DNA of 64,000 nucleotides from Chaunax sp. Z400 (GCA_037577475.1 CM075204.1:4633855-4697854), one strand, 5' to 3'. Positions 22,967 through 35,834 are shown, numbered from the stretch's first letter. A program made the numbers and translations. Notes: generated by a model from the letters alone, not told the origin.

Positions 22967-25084
22967 AAAATCAGCTCATTTGAAGCTGCGTCACAGGATA
23001 GGAGACATTGTGGGCCTTTGTTTTAGTGTCTCAACTTTGTCCTCATATGAAAGGAGGATTAAATCTTCTGCTGCTCACATCTTCTATCATGTTTTGTGGC
23101 CTAATGTGATGTGATGTCAGAAATGTCTTCATTTTCTGGGAGGTCAGAGGTCACTGTCAGGAGTTTGTGTGGATGCAGTCGTGTCTTCTATTGTTCTTTA
23201 GTTGTGATCAGAACATCAGCGACAAACAACAAATGAAAGTGTGCTTTCATTCATGTCATAGTGAGTAAATGTGGTGAGGAGCTCCACGATGCTTCAACCC
23301 TGCAGTTGATGTGCAGCAGTACAGTTTCTCAGTGTGGACTGTTAGCATGTGTTACTTTAAACACATCTGTGAGCAATCATACCATCTGATGATGGAGGGG
23401 AACATCTGAGATCCTCTGTGAAGGCCATATCCACTAAGGGATTTTATTGATCTGTCAGCACGGTTCACTTCAGGCCCACTCACTGGTCTTGGCACAAATG
23501 AGGCCGACTATCAGGAGAGACAATATAAAAAAACAGCAGATAGTTTCCATTAACAATATTCTACCTCAGTGTTTGACTCCGACATGAAACCAAGAAGCAA
23601 TAAATGAGAGAAAGCAGACAGAGAGTCAGAGAGCTTCTTCAACACCAACATCAGATCAGATCAGCTCTGTCCTTCAGGAGAAATGTCTCTGAGCTGATCT
23701 GGAGCTGTGGACGCTGAAAACTGCTGGACCAACAGAAACGTAACACCACTGTTGATGTTTCAACACCTGATGCTCTTCTTTTCGCTCTTGCTGTGACGCC
23801 GTTTATGTTCCTGTTTGTGAAGCACTTTATAAAAGGTTGTAGAATTTATGTTTAATGAATAAAACTCACATGTTTACTTCTCTTCTTCAGCTGAGACAAT
23901 ATAATTCATGATTATGACACAAACAAGGCAACATGTGTCCCATCTTTTATTTGACTCTCTGTTGTTTGTGACATTGAGGCTTGAACTCTGGCTGTCAAAG
24001 GCTCTTCCTGCTGATCAATACCTGACTTTATCACTAAATGTCTACATTGAAGTGGTTTCCTTTGGAATTTGTCTCATTTCTTCTCGAACTTTTACACATC
24101 AGTTCATACTGTAGTTTTCAATAATAAGTCTTCAGCTCTGCCACCTAGGAATTACTAGAGCATATTTTTAAAACATGAAATACTTTGTCTTTATTCTGTT
24201 TTCAGCTGAGTATATGTCAAAAGGATTAGCAAATGATCCCATTCTGTCTTATTTTATTGTATTTCACACAGAGTCACAACTTTTTTTGGGATCATGTTTG
24301 GGTAAATCTGACCTTAACTCTATACCATTGAGATATTTCAGTAAATCTAAGGAAACAAACCTTTTCAACATTTCTGTCTGTCACATGTCAAACATATAAT
24401 GGCCTTAAAATGGAAAAGTATTCAGAAACTTCATTCTGAATCTATAGAGAGGAAGAATAGTATGATGACAAAGCTGCACACCTCTGATTTTAATTAATTT
24501 ATGACTGTTTTTACACATCTATTTTTCATAAATATTTATTTGTATTTACTTGTTAAGCTTATCTTCTTGGAGAATGTTGTGTTGTTGTGGATGGGAGGAC
24601 TTTTGTCAGTGTTTTCCAATAAATCCAGCTGTAAATGTAACATGAGTCTCCCATATAAAGAAAGAGAGACAAAAGCTGTGCTCTGTGCTTTAGATGAATG
24701 GACACTTTTGAAGGCAATACAAAACTGATATGTTTAGATTTCAGCTGCCAGTGGCTGAAATAGCTTTGTGATGAGTGCTAAACATCTTTAGACTCTTACA
24801 GTTGAAATCTTTCCCTCACTGTTAATATTTCAGGGACCTTTTTTTGGTCTTTCATTCAGTTATTTGTGGCTGGATGAGAACTTCAGGAATAACCTTTACA
24901 CCATTAAGGAACAATATTATCTGACCAATGATATGAGCACATACATTTTGACTAATATAAATCCTATTTCATGTTATGGGCTGTTTTTATGCACTCATGG
25001 TTGGAGTCAGGCACCTCCCATCAGATCTGGACTACTTTGCCATTATGTGGTATTTGATCAAATGGTCTGAAGGCCAACATTTAC
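22967..25084. other. No gene recognised
   Basis: Upstream flank of the class I gene. Only short open frames are present. I looked for further proteasome exons toward the psmb9-type relic and saw none. Confidence 0.5.
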
Positions 25085-25414
25085 CTGTGAACATCTAGCT
25101 GGTAGGTGACAATCTCAGCGATGCTCTGAGCGTCTGCTGCAGAGCCGGACAGAGCGCAGTAGATCCTGTCATGGAGTGAGACAGCTTGTTCATCACCCTG
25201 TTCACCACTGAGTCCCTGGATGGAGGGAGATGATACCAAGAGAAAAGTGTTTGTAAGGAAATCTTCAGAGGTAGAAAGAGGATGATACTTGAGATGCTTA
25301 AGGATCAGTGGGGTCTTAATAAAGACTCACATGCTCGCACTAACTTACCCTGCAGACACTGGAATCAGACCCCAACACGACCCCTCCATTAAACTGGATG
25401 GCAATGATGGTTGT
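25085..25414 (-). pseudogene. Relic of a psmb9-type immunoproteasome beta subunit (two exons, both frameshifted)
   Basis: Exon 25349-25414 has an AG acceptor and a GTAAG donor. It encodes TTIIAIQFNGGVVLGSDS, starting at the catalytic Thr1 of the processed beta-type subunit. It then lacks 2 nt where the family has a basic residue followed by VSAG. Exon 25085-25215 encodes VVNRVMNKLS, then after a 1-nt loss LHDRIYCALSGSAADAQS and IAEIVTYQLDVH, closed by a GTAAAT donor. The CALSGSAADAQ and VVNRV residues fit psmb9 and psmb9-like (beta1i) chains better than psmb6. No other exons are seen nearby. Intact splice sites combined with two separate frameshifts point to a recently inactivated gene copy; its neighbourhood with class I fits the known teleost linkage. 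Confidence 0.85.
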
Positions 25415-26270
25415 CTACAATGAGAATAAAAGAAGTTCTTACATTCAGCCTATAATTCATTACACATAGCAGCAGGAGTGAGCTGTGCTGTGAAACTGAT
25501 GTCAATTTACAGTCAAATCTGAACACTATTCTTCTGTGTTCATATCATACAGTGACCTGCAGTAAACTGCAATGCAGTCTGGGAGAAATAATACAGGATT
25601 ACAGCACTTTAAGAGAACGCCATTATTTACAGGAATGTACTGTAAACTTAAGTGTAACCAGCAGAGCATCATGGGAAGGTGAAGGAAAAGTGGGGCCACT
25701 AAAATGTGAAAATGAACAGAAACGCCACAACCTGCTCAGCCTTTAGCTGAGCTGCATTGATGAGGCAGCCTCCATTTTTATTCTCCCTTAAAGTGTCAGA
25801 TTGTTAGGAAATGGCATTCCGCCTCACTGGACCATGTGAATGTTTTTGTATTGGACGCACCAAGAGGAGGTTAAAAGACAGAGTGGAGACACAAACATGG
25901 CATTAAAAACAATCATGTAGATCATCTTATGAAAGTGGAGGGCATTGAGTTTGTGGAGCAGTCAGTCAGAGGGGTGATGGTCTGAATAAATGACTCCAGA
26001 GAGACTTATTGGATTTTAAATTCAATGCTCTGGTGTATCCAGGCCTTCATGAACACACAGATTTCACAGCGTTTTTGTAAACTGAAGAATTCTTGTCATT
26101 GTTGCTGATGTCATTGAGGCTTTTATTATTGTTATATGTGTAACCAGGAAGTGATATAAGTGATGGGAGATTTGTAAATGTTTCATATTTATAGCTGTGT
26201 TTATAATTGATTTCAATATCACATCATGTATTGTTGTATATCTATTGTGTGACATGCTGACTGAGCGTTC
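25415..26270. other. No gene recognised
   Basis: No exon of the proteasome relic or other gene could be supported. Short frames only. Confidence 0.5.
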
Positions 26271-26274
26271 TTGA

Positions 26275-26470
26275 CTATCATATGTCTATATAAGGAACCT
26301 CTGCCTTCCACTCAGGTTTACACCTCTTTCCAGTCACGCCCTGAAGAAGACCTGTTGAGGGTTGAAACCGGTCGACGTTTTCCTCATTTTGAGACACTGT
26401 GAGACTTTTCCTGCCCTAATCAATAAAGGCATTTGAACTAAATCCTTGTCTCGATGCTGGTGTGCCTGAA
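26275..26470 (+). mobile_element. Possible Penelope-like element end
   Basis: A TATATAAGGAACC promoter-like segment is followed by CCTGAAGAAGACCTGTTGAG and GGTTGAAACCGG, then CAATAAAGGCATTTGAAC. This CTGANGA...GAAAC layout with a downstream AATAAAG resembles the terminal repeats of Penelope-like elements in fish. No reverse-transcriptase frame is adjacent. The assignment is by pattern only. Confidence 0.35.
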
Positions 26471-26639
26471 GTAAGCATAGAGGCTTTCCTTTTTCTACAG
26501 GTTACCATTATAACTTCTAGAGCACCTGGCTTCACCTGGAGTTTACACTTTCATAACCGTGAGCACCCGGTAATCCTCATTGTTGTTTTTTACCTCATTC
26601 AGTCTGACAGAAAATTAGCATTAAAAGAGTGGCTGTAGA

Positions 26640-27010
26640 TTCCAATCAATTACTCCACTACTGTATAAAACAGTAAGAAATGGAAATACTCACATAAAGT
26701 ACAAGTACAGTACATGAAATTACAGTTACATCTAACCCCTGAGCTTCATATAGCAATAAAAACTTCATGTTAATGCAACACTGCAAATAATTTTACAATT
26801 CTTACCGTGAAATGACCTCACAGCATGTTACTGTAAAAATTAGATACAGTATATTTCTGTATTTTTTTAAATTTACGGTAAAATACAGGCAGCAGAGACG
26901 ACAGCAATATACTGTAAATCTACAGCATGTCGAATGATTTCACAGTGTATTACAGTAAAAATGAATTACAGTATATTTATGTGATTATTTGATTTTACAG
27001 TAATATTCTG
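26640..27010. repeat. AT-rich dispersed repeats (inverted GGTGGAAAG-type piece and TTACAGTA-type piece)
   Basis: 26640-26760 reads as the reverse complement of the variable 'paced' repeat (TACTCCACTACTGT, then AAATACTCACATAAAGTAC). 26800-27010 repeats TTACTGTAAAAAT, TACAGTATATT and related inverted strings, as in a common fish non-autonomous element. Confidence 0.5.
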
Positions 27011-27411
27011 GTTATCTTATCCATGCATCTTCAATGCAATTCACGTTAGAACTTTATTGTTCTGTGGGCTGCAGATATCTTTTTAAAAATATATTATGGA
27101 AATTTTGCAAAATAAGTAATAAACATTAGAAAGGATATAAAACAAACACTTTTATTTACAATGGCAGTGTCAACATAAATACCACTACTGTAAAAAAAAA
27201 TAACAACAACAAAAACTTGTTTCTCTGGACAACCCAGAGAAACAACCCAAAAATATTTTGAGTTAACAAAATAAAATCTCTGCATATCTGCAATATATAA
27301 ATTGACTGCAATGGATTCTATAAATCAGTAAGAACAGTTTGAAAATATGAATCATTTGCAACATTTGGAAAACAAACTGTACTATTAGGGTCACCTACTA
27401 ATACCTCCTAT

Positions 27412-27650
27412 TTATTTGCACTGAAACTGCATCTGATACATGGAACACAATAACACCACTGGATAGGGCAAGTTCTTAGCTACAAAACGCCATTTTTCCA
27501 CATAGTGACCACCATTAGCTATGCACTTTTGCCAGCAATAAACAAAAGCCTGCATGTTCATGTTGAAATCTGCACCAGTGGAGGTGACAAACTTTTTCAC
27601 AGCAGCGATAACAGCGTCGTCAGGAAAACGTTGCTGATCATTCTTCCTCT
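27412..27650 (-). pseudogene. Mariner/IS630-type transposase C-terminal remnant
   Basis: The minus frame contains RFPDDAVIAAVKKFVTSTGADF and KCIANGGHYVEK, the C-terminal end pattern of mariner-like transposases in vertebrates. The catalytic DDD/DDE core is not present, and the terminal repeats were not found. Confidence 0.6.
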
Positions 27651-28137
27651 CTTTACATTGATTCAAGTATTGCCACTATAAAACAGCAACAAACAAAATA
27701 ATTAGTCAAAATAACTCCAGAAAGGGAATGTAAATAACAATGCCTCATCAGTCGCTCAAGCGAGATCATCCAGTGTCCAATAGTGACTTGCCCTGTTCCA
27801 TCTGAAACTTCAAGTAATACCAACATCAGTATGCATCTCACCTTGTGTAAACATCTGTAAACTCAAACAACAGTGGCCATGATATATAATATGTCTATAA
27901 ATCCAATACATACCCAGCAGTATCAGGCAAGGACTTGCAGGTAGAGTGAGGGTTGTCTCAACATCAGCTGGGGTGGCAGACACCTGTAGGGAACAGACAT
28001 TCATATTATGAATGCCATAGTGTGATTCTTTTTAATGAGTAAAACAAACCAAAAGGTCAGCAATTAGAAGACACTGGGTGAGAGTAACCTAGAGGTAAAA
28101 GGAGTGGGATGTGAATCTATAAATATGGCATTCAACA
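27651..28137 (-). other. Short exon-like frames downstream of the SAMD3-like ORF, unidentified
   Basis: Short minus-strand frames occur (for example VSATPADVETTLTLPA near 27960-28000, preceded by an AG and followed by GGTATG). They may be 3' exons of the same element, but I cannot align them to a known protein. Confidence 0.3.
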
Positions 28138-28139
28138 CT

Positions 28140-29712
28140 TAAAACACAGGGAAAGAAAGAGAATACAAACTTACATCTGTTAGAAGGACCAGCCTAGTTA
28201 GGGTCTCTCCAAAGTGTTCCAATAAGCAGCTGAACAACACCAAGTGCCATCTCATTATCTTCATTCTTAGAGAGCACATCCTTGACGTCTTTGTTGGTAG
28301 GTTTTCCCCTGAAGTATTCTGTAATGGCTCTCCCACATTCCTCCATACTGAGTTCCAAGCTACGAAGCACATTGATGTCTGTGAGCAACTCAAAATGAGC
28401 ATATTTGCACCTTTGAGTGAAAAGAAAAGGCCATTTGCTTCTCATATCTTCAAATGTCAGGTGGTGGAAGTGCATTTATATGACGGCGTTGTAGACAGAA
28501 TGTGAGCTCCATTAGATTTTTGACCTCTGCTCTTTCAGCTCCAGGTGCTCCCTCCTGTCTGTAAATCTCCACCAGTCTTTGGTGGTTCTGCTCCACACTC
28601 TCATCAGTTTCTTCTGGAGGTAGTTCTCGCTGAAATCTTGTACATTCATAACTGTCGATTGGCCCCCTCTTGTAGGTAGAGCTGGATCTAGAGGTTCGGT
28701 GGCGTGCATAGCTTGAGTCACGGTTTACATTCTCAATGCGGTTTTTCACTTGAATCAAAAGTGATGTATATCCTCCACCCAAAAGAAACCCATCTTCTGT
28801 CATGTCAGCGAAACTCTTTGGGTGCTGCCTGATGATATTTTGAATCACCGTGAGGCACTGTGAGCGAGTGGGGTTAGCCTCATACCCCCTCATTTCATCT
28901 ACGAGTACTCGTACCATCTGGCGTCGCTCCACTGGTTTAGGTCTCTTGCCGTCTACAATTGCAGAACGTATTTCCTGTGGCATTTTTTCCCAGGAGACCT
29001 GGAATGTTTCTGGCCATGTTTTCAGTAATTGGGATGTGGAAGGACTGTTGCTTGGATCACCGTTTCCTGCCTGGCATGCATTGGCAGACAGCTGTGATGG
29101 GCTACAATGAGACAGAGTGCTTAATGATGGTGATGGAGACTCAGAGACTATCACTCCTCACTGGTGAAGGAGTTGGAAGAACTTGCAGATCCAACGTAAC
29201 TATCTCGGTCCCTAAAAAAAAGACAAGAAACAAAATAAAGAGACAGATTTAAGGTACATTTGTAATAAGCTATATTAGTGTCAGTGCAGACATTTGGCCA
29301 AATGTTGATTTAGAACTTTTATGGCCTTTCTTTTTCTTTTGAAAAATTCACAAAATAGACTCGGTATGGTTTCTGTTATGTTACATGTAGTTCTTGGCAT
29401 CAGAATGTTTCTGGGTAAATTATTTACCAATTCTCTATACCTTTACCCACTTTTAGTAAGGTATAGGCCTGACACCAGGCACTACTGAACACTCAATCAA
29501 CCATATAACCATATTATTAACCATACCTAATTTAAATGCATCCAGTAGTCTTCGGTCAACAATGTCTTCCTGCTCTACATATTTTAAATCTACTTTTGAC
29601 TCCAAGCCAGAGCTCTGAAGTTTAGAAATGATTTTTCCACTGGATGTCTTCAGAGAGATTTGGCAAGGTCTTGCAGATGATCTCCTTGATTTCTTCACTC
29701 AAGTCAGCCATT
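28140..29712 (-). pseudogene. SAMD3-like / SAM-domain ORF of a repetitive element, frameshifted
   Basis: The 5' part starts at ATG 29712 with MADLSEEIKEIICKTLPNLS. After a frame change, IISKLQSSGLESKVDLKYV and EDIVD follow, resembling a SAM-type helical domain. An intron-like gap separates this from the main part (about 28450-29210): a Ser/Pro-rich linker, then WEKMPQEIRSAI, DGKRPKPVERRQMVRVLV, HPKSFADM and GGGYTSLLIQVKNRIENVNR. A further frame change after ALPPPDI leads to FEDMRSKWPFLFTQ and a helical C-terminal segment (28194-28475). The same order is typical of multi-copy SAMD3-like proteins in fish. The breaks show it is not intact. Confidence 0.6.
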
Positions 29713-30074
29713 ATTCTGGAATACAGGGAAAGAATGGGGAAGAATTATCATTGGTGTGCCATGGAAAGTGTGCTCAGGCAAGGGGTAGTAACTGTACACA
29801 ACAGTAGTTTCTCTGCATCAGTGTAAGGCTATAGACACCTATGTCAGGAAGACGCATGGCATGATATTTTTCAGCAATACAATATACAGCTGAATCCTTA
29901 TGAACGAGAACCACTTTGATTTTTCCAATGACAAGCCCCTCATCATCATCATCAATTACAATGAACATGTTCTTTTTGTACTTTGTACCCTTCACAGTCA
30001 CTTCGTGGGCTATCAAAGTGTTTACAGCCTCAAAATCATGATGTGCAGCTGCTTCTCTGATGTCATCATTGTAG

Positions 30075-32345
30075 TCACCTGAGAAAAACTGTCCCCTTCT
30101 CCACTGAAACAGCTGAAGGGAAGAACTTGCCAGCGCTCAGAAAGGCCTGTAGAAGCTGATGTCTTTCTGCAAGAGTAGAACATGGGTTCTTAAAGTTACG
30201 CAATGTCCTCAAACACTGTTTAAAATATGTGTGTTTGCTCTCAAATCTTAATGTCCATAGATGAATAAGTGGCCCAAACTGGACAATGAGCTCTGGATAA
30301 TGACTGACATAATGATGTTTGGGTTTCAGTGTGTGGTCAGGAAAAGCTTCCTTTCGGCATTGCAAATATTCATCGATCACAACTCCTAGGTTGGCTATCT
30401 GGCCAGTTGAAATGGCTGGAGCACAAATGAGCTCCACAACTTCACAAGTTGCAAGACCAACTGCCATATTTAGTTGTCACTGGGATTTTTTATTCTGTCT
30501 CCAATCAAGGCGGGCAACACTCTGAGCAAACACCAATTTTGCACAGCATGCCCCCAAAGTTTTCCACCCTCTGGCTTTACCTCACAGAGTTTGTCATTAG
30601 CGTCTTCACCAAGATACTTGAACTGACTTATTCGCAGACTCAACTCAAGATAGCTGAAATGTTATCTACCTTAACAAGATGGTTAATGTACAATGCCAGA
30701 TCAGAGGATACAATACCTTCAAAAAGATCATGGCCAAGACACGGAGGTAACCCTGGCTGGCATACATGGAAGTATGTGAGCGTATTAAACAGAGAGTCAA
30801 ATTTAACACCTCCACTCGATGAAGGCTGTCCTTCACAACACTGAACATGATCACTGTACGACTACATTGTGAATTTACTGCCCTGGATAAGGGGATCTGC
30901 ATTATGATCTCACAATATCTGCAGAAGTGTGAACTCCTGCTGAAATTCTCAATGAAGCCTCGTATGTTATGTGAGCCTAGGTTATCCCCTGCAATGGCAC
31001 ACAAAGCTCCCTTGTAGACCTTTCCATCAGACATGGTAATGCCATTGAGCTCAAGATCTTTAAGGTCATTGACCAGGGAGCCCATAACCAAGTCTTGACC
31101 AAAATACTTTCAGTCCTGTTCTCTGCAGAGAAGAACAAGTTGCATGTGATCTGTGCTTGATCTATTGTGTAGCATTAAATCTGCAAGAGTGAAATACATT
31201 GCAAGTATCTTGTATTTTTTCTTTCCAGATCCTAGTGGGTTTACCACTTCAAATGCATCCTGATACAGGATTAAGCTCAATGATGAGCTCTCTGTATGAA
31301 AGAACACATTCTCTGCAATATTTCTGCCGTCCCACACATCCCGAAGAATATCGTTAGAACCGATACTGGAGTGTAACTGCTTCTATTGTTCCCACACAGA
31401 CTCACAACGAAAGAGAGATTCAATTGTTTGTTTAATGGGAACATACTGAGCAAAACACTCTTTGCCTGCCTCACTCTGACCTCGACAGATCTGAACTGGC
31501 TCAACATAGTTGAAGCTGTTCTTGAAAACAGTTTTTCTTTTCTGGTCAGTTTTCAGTGACTGAGTGTTGCAGGCCCTAAAGAGATCCTGAAGACACTGAT
31601 CACATTGCTTGTGTCAGCTTCTGAAATATCAAGTGTAACCAACTTCTCTTTCAGTTTGAAAAGCAAATGTGACTGGCTCATGTCATGTATTTCCTGAAAA
31701 TCTTCAAGAATTGTCTGAATGACGGAGGAGGGAAGCAACAGCTTTGCTTGCAGTTTCAAATAAAACAGGGCTACATTTGTCAAGAACTGGGATTCATCAG
31801 CATATTCTGCATAAACCTCTGATAGCTCATCACCTGCATCACTGGAAGGATCAATCTGCACACCAGACTGCTCTTGTTCACTAGAATGGAAGATACCAGG
31901 ATTCACAATTGAATCAACCAGATTTTCCTCAGCACGATTTTTAAGTTTCCTGCTAACGTGTGACGTAAATGTGGATAAAACTGTAAAGCTCTTGTCACAG
32001 TGTCGATAAGGACAAGCAACTGTTTTCCCTTCTCTGATGTGTATTTTCAAATGAGCGTAAAAGGCCGTCAAGTTCTCACACACTGCACTGCAGAAGTCAA
32101 TATGACATGTTAGTTCAACCACACAACCTAGGCCTAACCACACATTTGTCTTCATGTCTGTAAGTGTGACACTTAAAAGTGTAAAAGTTTTGAAAAGTCC
32201 GTCTGCAATCTGGCAAAACACACTTAAAAGTTAAATTAGGTGTATTTTTATGAATTCTCATGTGTCTTACACAAGCCAGTATCCTGGCACAGTTATGACC
32301 ACAGACCTGACAGGGGAACATGTCTGCTTCCAATGCAAGAAGAAA
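30075..32345 (-). pseudogene. C2H2-finger, transposase-like ORF of a large repetitive element, degenerate
   Basis: From the N-terminus: two C2H2 fingers (CQVC...HMRIH and CVLPDC...HTYRH, 32115-32333), two more finger-like units (CSAVCENL..AHLKIH and CPYRHCDKSFT), then an acidic linker and a helical segment (31553-32000). Next come DAFEVVNPLGSGKKKYK, MQLVLLCREQD, GDNLGSHNIRGF and FCRYCE (30900-31340). A C-terminal block has KPKHHYVSHYPELI, FGPLIHLWTLRFESKHTYFK and a helical end (30075-30467). Stops and frame changes interrupt it (for example near 31385). A diverged relative sits at 41411-43130. The family is common as 'uncharacterized protein' in fish; I cannot name the superfamily with confidence. 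Confidence 0.6.
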
Positions 32346-33127
32346 TAGTGTGTCAACAACAAGCCCAGTATAATTAGTGGTTGCTTTTCAGTAAGTTGCC
32401 ACCTCCATCAATGTTGGCGCTGAAATTTATGATCTTCAACCAGTTGTAGTGTTAACCTTGGTTTGCTATGAAACCAATGTAAACAGATATGTTAACATTA
32501 ACATTATCAGCTTGCTCTCCTCCCAAAGATAAAACACCAAAATGATCCCATCACTATTCAAACTGGCAAGTTTGTAAAGCATTTTTGCAACTACTAACAA
32601 TTGGCAAAAGATGGTTGATGCAAGATGCTTCACAGATTAACCAAAAATGGTTAGCATTTAAAACATGGTGACCCTATAATGCACGAAAATAAGTGTTTTA
32701 GCGAGCTGTACTCAAATCTCAGCCCCACTGATAAGTGACATTTTAAAATCACAAACTCACCAGCTAACTTAGCTTGCTGAACATCAGTTTGATTTAAAGC
32801 CTTTTTATATGGTAAGACAGCCTATTGACAAGAAAAATAAGATTGTTTTTAATTACCGTCTAATTTGTAGATGAACAATCCAGTCGATGGAGATGAAGCA
32901 GGACTTGATGTGTAGCACGTCTTCTCCTCTGGAAAAAAATGGTTTCCAAACGTTTCTGGAAGTCCGCAATTTCTGACTTCTTTTTTTAAAACTTTAAATT
33001 AACTTAATTAATGAACTTTCAAAAGATAATTAAAAGACTGTGCCAATTAATGATCAAATTTATTATCAAGCTCTTTTGTCTGTGTTGACTCCAAGATGTA
33101 ACGGTAGCTCCTCCTCTGCACTTGCAA
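32346..33127. other. 5' flank of the large element; no gene recognised
   Basis: AT-rich, with no sizeable frame. It lies between the C2H2-type ORF and the hAT pseudogene. Confidence 0.5.
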
Positions 33128-34830
33128 CCAGGGCCGTTTCTAGCTTTGTGGGGGCCCTGTGCAAGATGCTGTTTGGGGGCCCCTAGTTTGTCAAACTACG
33201 ATGGAGAGATTCCTAACCCTTTAGATGATCCCCGAAGATGCCACAATCTATTACACTTCACGAGCAAAACAGGCTACAGTCATGATAACCTCTCATATTA
33301 AAATTAACCATCTTAAGTTGAGCCACTCAGGCAAGTTAAACTGATAAAAAAACGATAATACAAGGAAAACAACAATCCTCTATACGTCAATAAATAAAAC
33401 AGATATTGAGTGTTTTAATAAAAAATTTTACTTTAAATTTTGAAAGCCTGGAATAAAAATACAATAAACCAGCATCTATTTTAAAGTGCAACAATGAAAA
33501 CAAACCAACACTAAAAATAATACTTATATATTTAACATCACAGTCCCACACTTATCAACATCACACTTATATATTTAACATCACAGTCTCACACTTATCA
33601 ACATCACACTTATATATTTAACATCACAGTCACAGTGTATTATCCTCAAAATGTCTGCTTCCTGGCTTTTTTACTAGCAAAGTCATCAATGATGTCCTCG
33701 TATGACAGCTGCTTGCCCATCTCATGGTCGATGCTGATTATGGCAAGACCAGTGAGGCGATCCTGTCCCATGGATGACCTAAGGTAGGTCTTGATGAGCT
33801 TCAGCTTTTAGAAGCTCCTCTCTGCTGAGGCCACAGTCACAGGCAGAGTGCAGGCGATTCTCAGGGCAATCCACAGATTGGGATACAGTTCCTCCAAATG
33901 TTTTTGTGGATGAAAGTGAGAAGCTCTAGAGCAGTCATGTCATCAGAAGCCAAGCTTGGCAAGTTTTTTTTTTATCTCCACAGCCAGCTCCTTTCCATCA
34001 GTGTCACTTTCATCTCCAGTGCTTAATGTCCTGCAGAGGTTGTCACACTGGTTGCACAATTCCACATCATCCAGTTTTTTTAAATTGAGCAGCACTCCAA
34101 ATCTGGCTCTCACTTCACCCAGTGTTTCAAACCTATCCTTTAAGGATTCAATGGCTGTGTCAACAACCACATTAAAGAATGTTATTTCCAGCCTCTTCAT
34201 GGCATCTGCGATTGGCTCTTCTGGGGCTTCATAGGCAAAGTGCTTTTTTGTGCTTCTTAGTCTCTTCTCTTTCAGCACAGCCTCCACATTCATTTCCTCA
34301 CACATGTCTTTAGCAGAGGCCTGAGCTGAAGCAGAGCCAGTTTCTCTGTAAATAGTCAGAGATGTTTTTGCCTTAGTGAGGAGGTCAACTGCCACATCAA
34401 GCTGCATTGTGGCAGACTGCAGGAGCTTGCTAACATGGTTCACATGGTTTAGAATGTCATACTATACTACTGTGCAAATGAGAAATCGGTATGACCCAAC
34501 CTCCTCTGCCAAAATTTGGGCTTCAACCTCGGTCAGAGGATCTGTCACTTTTTCCCTGACCTCCAACAAGGCTTCCCTTATGTTAGAGGCCTGGTACCGC
34601 ACAGCCTCTATGCTGTTAATACGGCTCTCCCACCGTGTGTCACTCCAAGTCTTCAGTGCAACAGTCACGTGTTCCTTTAGGATTGTCCATCTTTGTGGGG
34701 CTTTGTGGAACATAAAGTGCACGAGGATTCTTCTCAAGAAACCTGGCTTGAACTCCTCTGTTCCTCCCTTTCATGTTGGCACCATTATCGTAGTTCATAC
34801 AACAAGGCTGAAGTTTGTTGCACTAAAGTA
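33128..34830 (-). pseudogene. hAT-superfamily transposase pseudogene (zinc-finger MYM/TTF-type, hAT dimerisation family)
   Basis: The N-terminal preserved piece (about 34700-34800) has YDNGANMKGRNRGVQARFLE, the conserved hAT core region. ERWTILKEH-type sequence (QRWTILKEHVTVALK) and a TRWESRINSIEAVRY motif follow, then VTDPLTEVEAQ. An in-frame TAG lies near 34460. The frame continues as 33943-34443 (helical). A C-terminal dimerisation remnant near 33660-33800 reads KTYLRSSMGQDRLTGLAII and ISIDHEMG. The left end has CAGGGCCGTTTCTAGC and GGGGGCCC at 33130-33180, hAT-like terminal sequence. An internal deletion after LYVP and the stop show that it is dead. Confidence 0.8.
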
Positions 34831-35424
34831 TTTGACCAGTGAAAACTAAACTTAAATTAATTTCATTAGACTAACTATGTGGTGTTGAAATGACACAATC
34901 AAGATAGCCTGACTTAACTTCATTTGTTTAGATGGAATATAGGCGGCGTTATTATATTACGTTACTCCATCGAGTTTGTTTTTTAGTGTAAGCACCATCG
35001 CTGTGAAACAGAGTAAGAGTGTTTTTATCAACCTGACAGGAGACAAATGTCCGAGGCAAACAAATATCTGAGCAGGATACTCCTTTCAAAGTGGACAAAC
35101 AGACCTGCTGACACCAAATAGTAACTGGCCTTCAGTGGGAAAGGTTCATTAATTAGTAATCAATCATTATTCATCAATCATTATTCACTCCCAGGTCAAA
35201 TACAGCATTGATGAAGAGGGAAAAATCAATCAATCAAGGCACAACCAGATCTCTGTCTGAGAATTTTGTGTATGTATTTATAGCTCATAATTCAATCCAA
35301 AGAATGTCTCTCATTCATTCATTTCTTCATTCTTTCATTCATGGTGAACCACTCTGCCCTCTAGTGGCTGTTGTCAGACATGGAGACATTTACTGACCTT
35401 AAACCATGTTGTCTGTGTGACAAA
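34831..35424. other. No gene recognised
   Basis: AT-rich with (ATTC)n-like runs near 35300-35340. No supported feature. Confidence 0.5.
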
Positions 35425-35834
35425 TAGAAACGTCTTTGTGTGTTTTGTATATTTATTCAGTTCAAAATGAAACATTTTATTCTGGTTCAGTTTAAATCAT
35501 ATTTCACCACCCTGTGTTGCGTTATATGCTGAAGCATGGATTGTTGTCTTTTTTGTGTGCGTCTGACTTATTTATAGTGGCACTTTATGTGTAGTGTTCT
35601 TTAGTTGCTTTTGGGTGGATGATTATTTGCACCCTAAGATATTGATATGATGAAATTTCTATGAAAAGTTCTTATTTAAAGGTAAACGAGGAGGGAGCAT
35701 AATAATAATAAAGACTTGTTTTTGCTATGATCTCAGATTCTTTTATTGTCCACTAGATGGCGACGTTGTCTAAATCATCTTTTCTCTTTAAACTCAGCAA
35801 CTTTGTATTTCTGATCAAATTTGCTCTTGATTTT

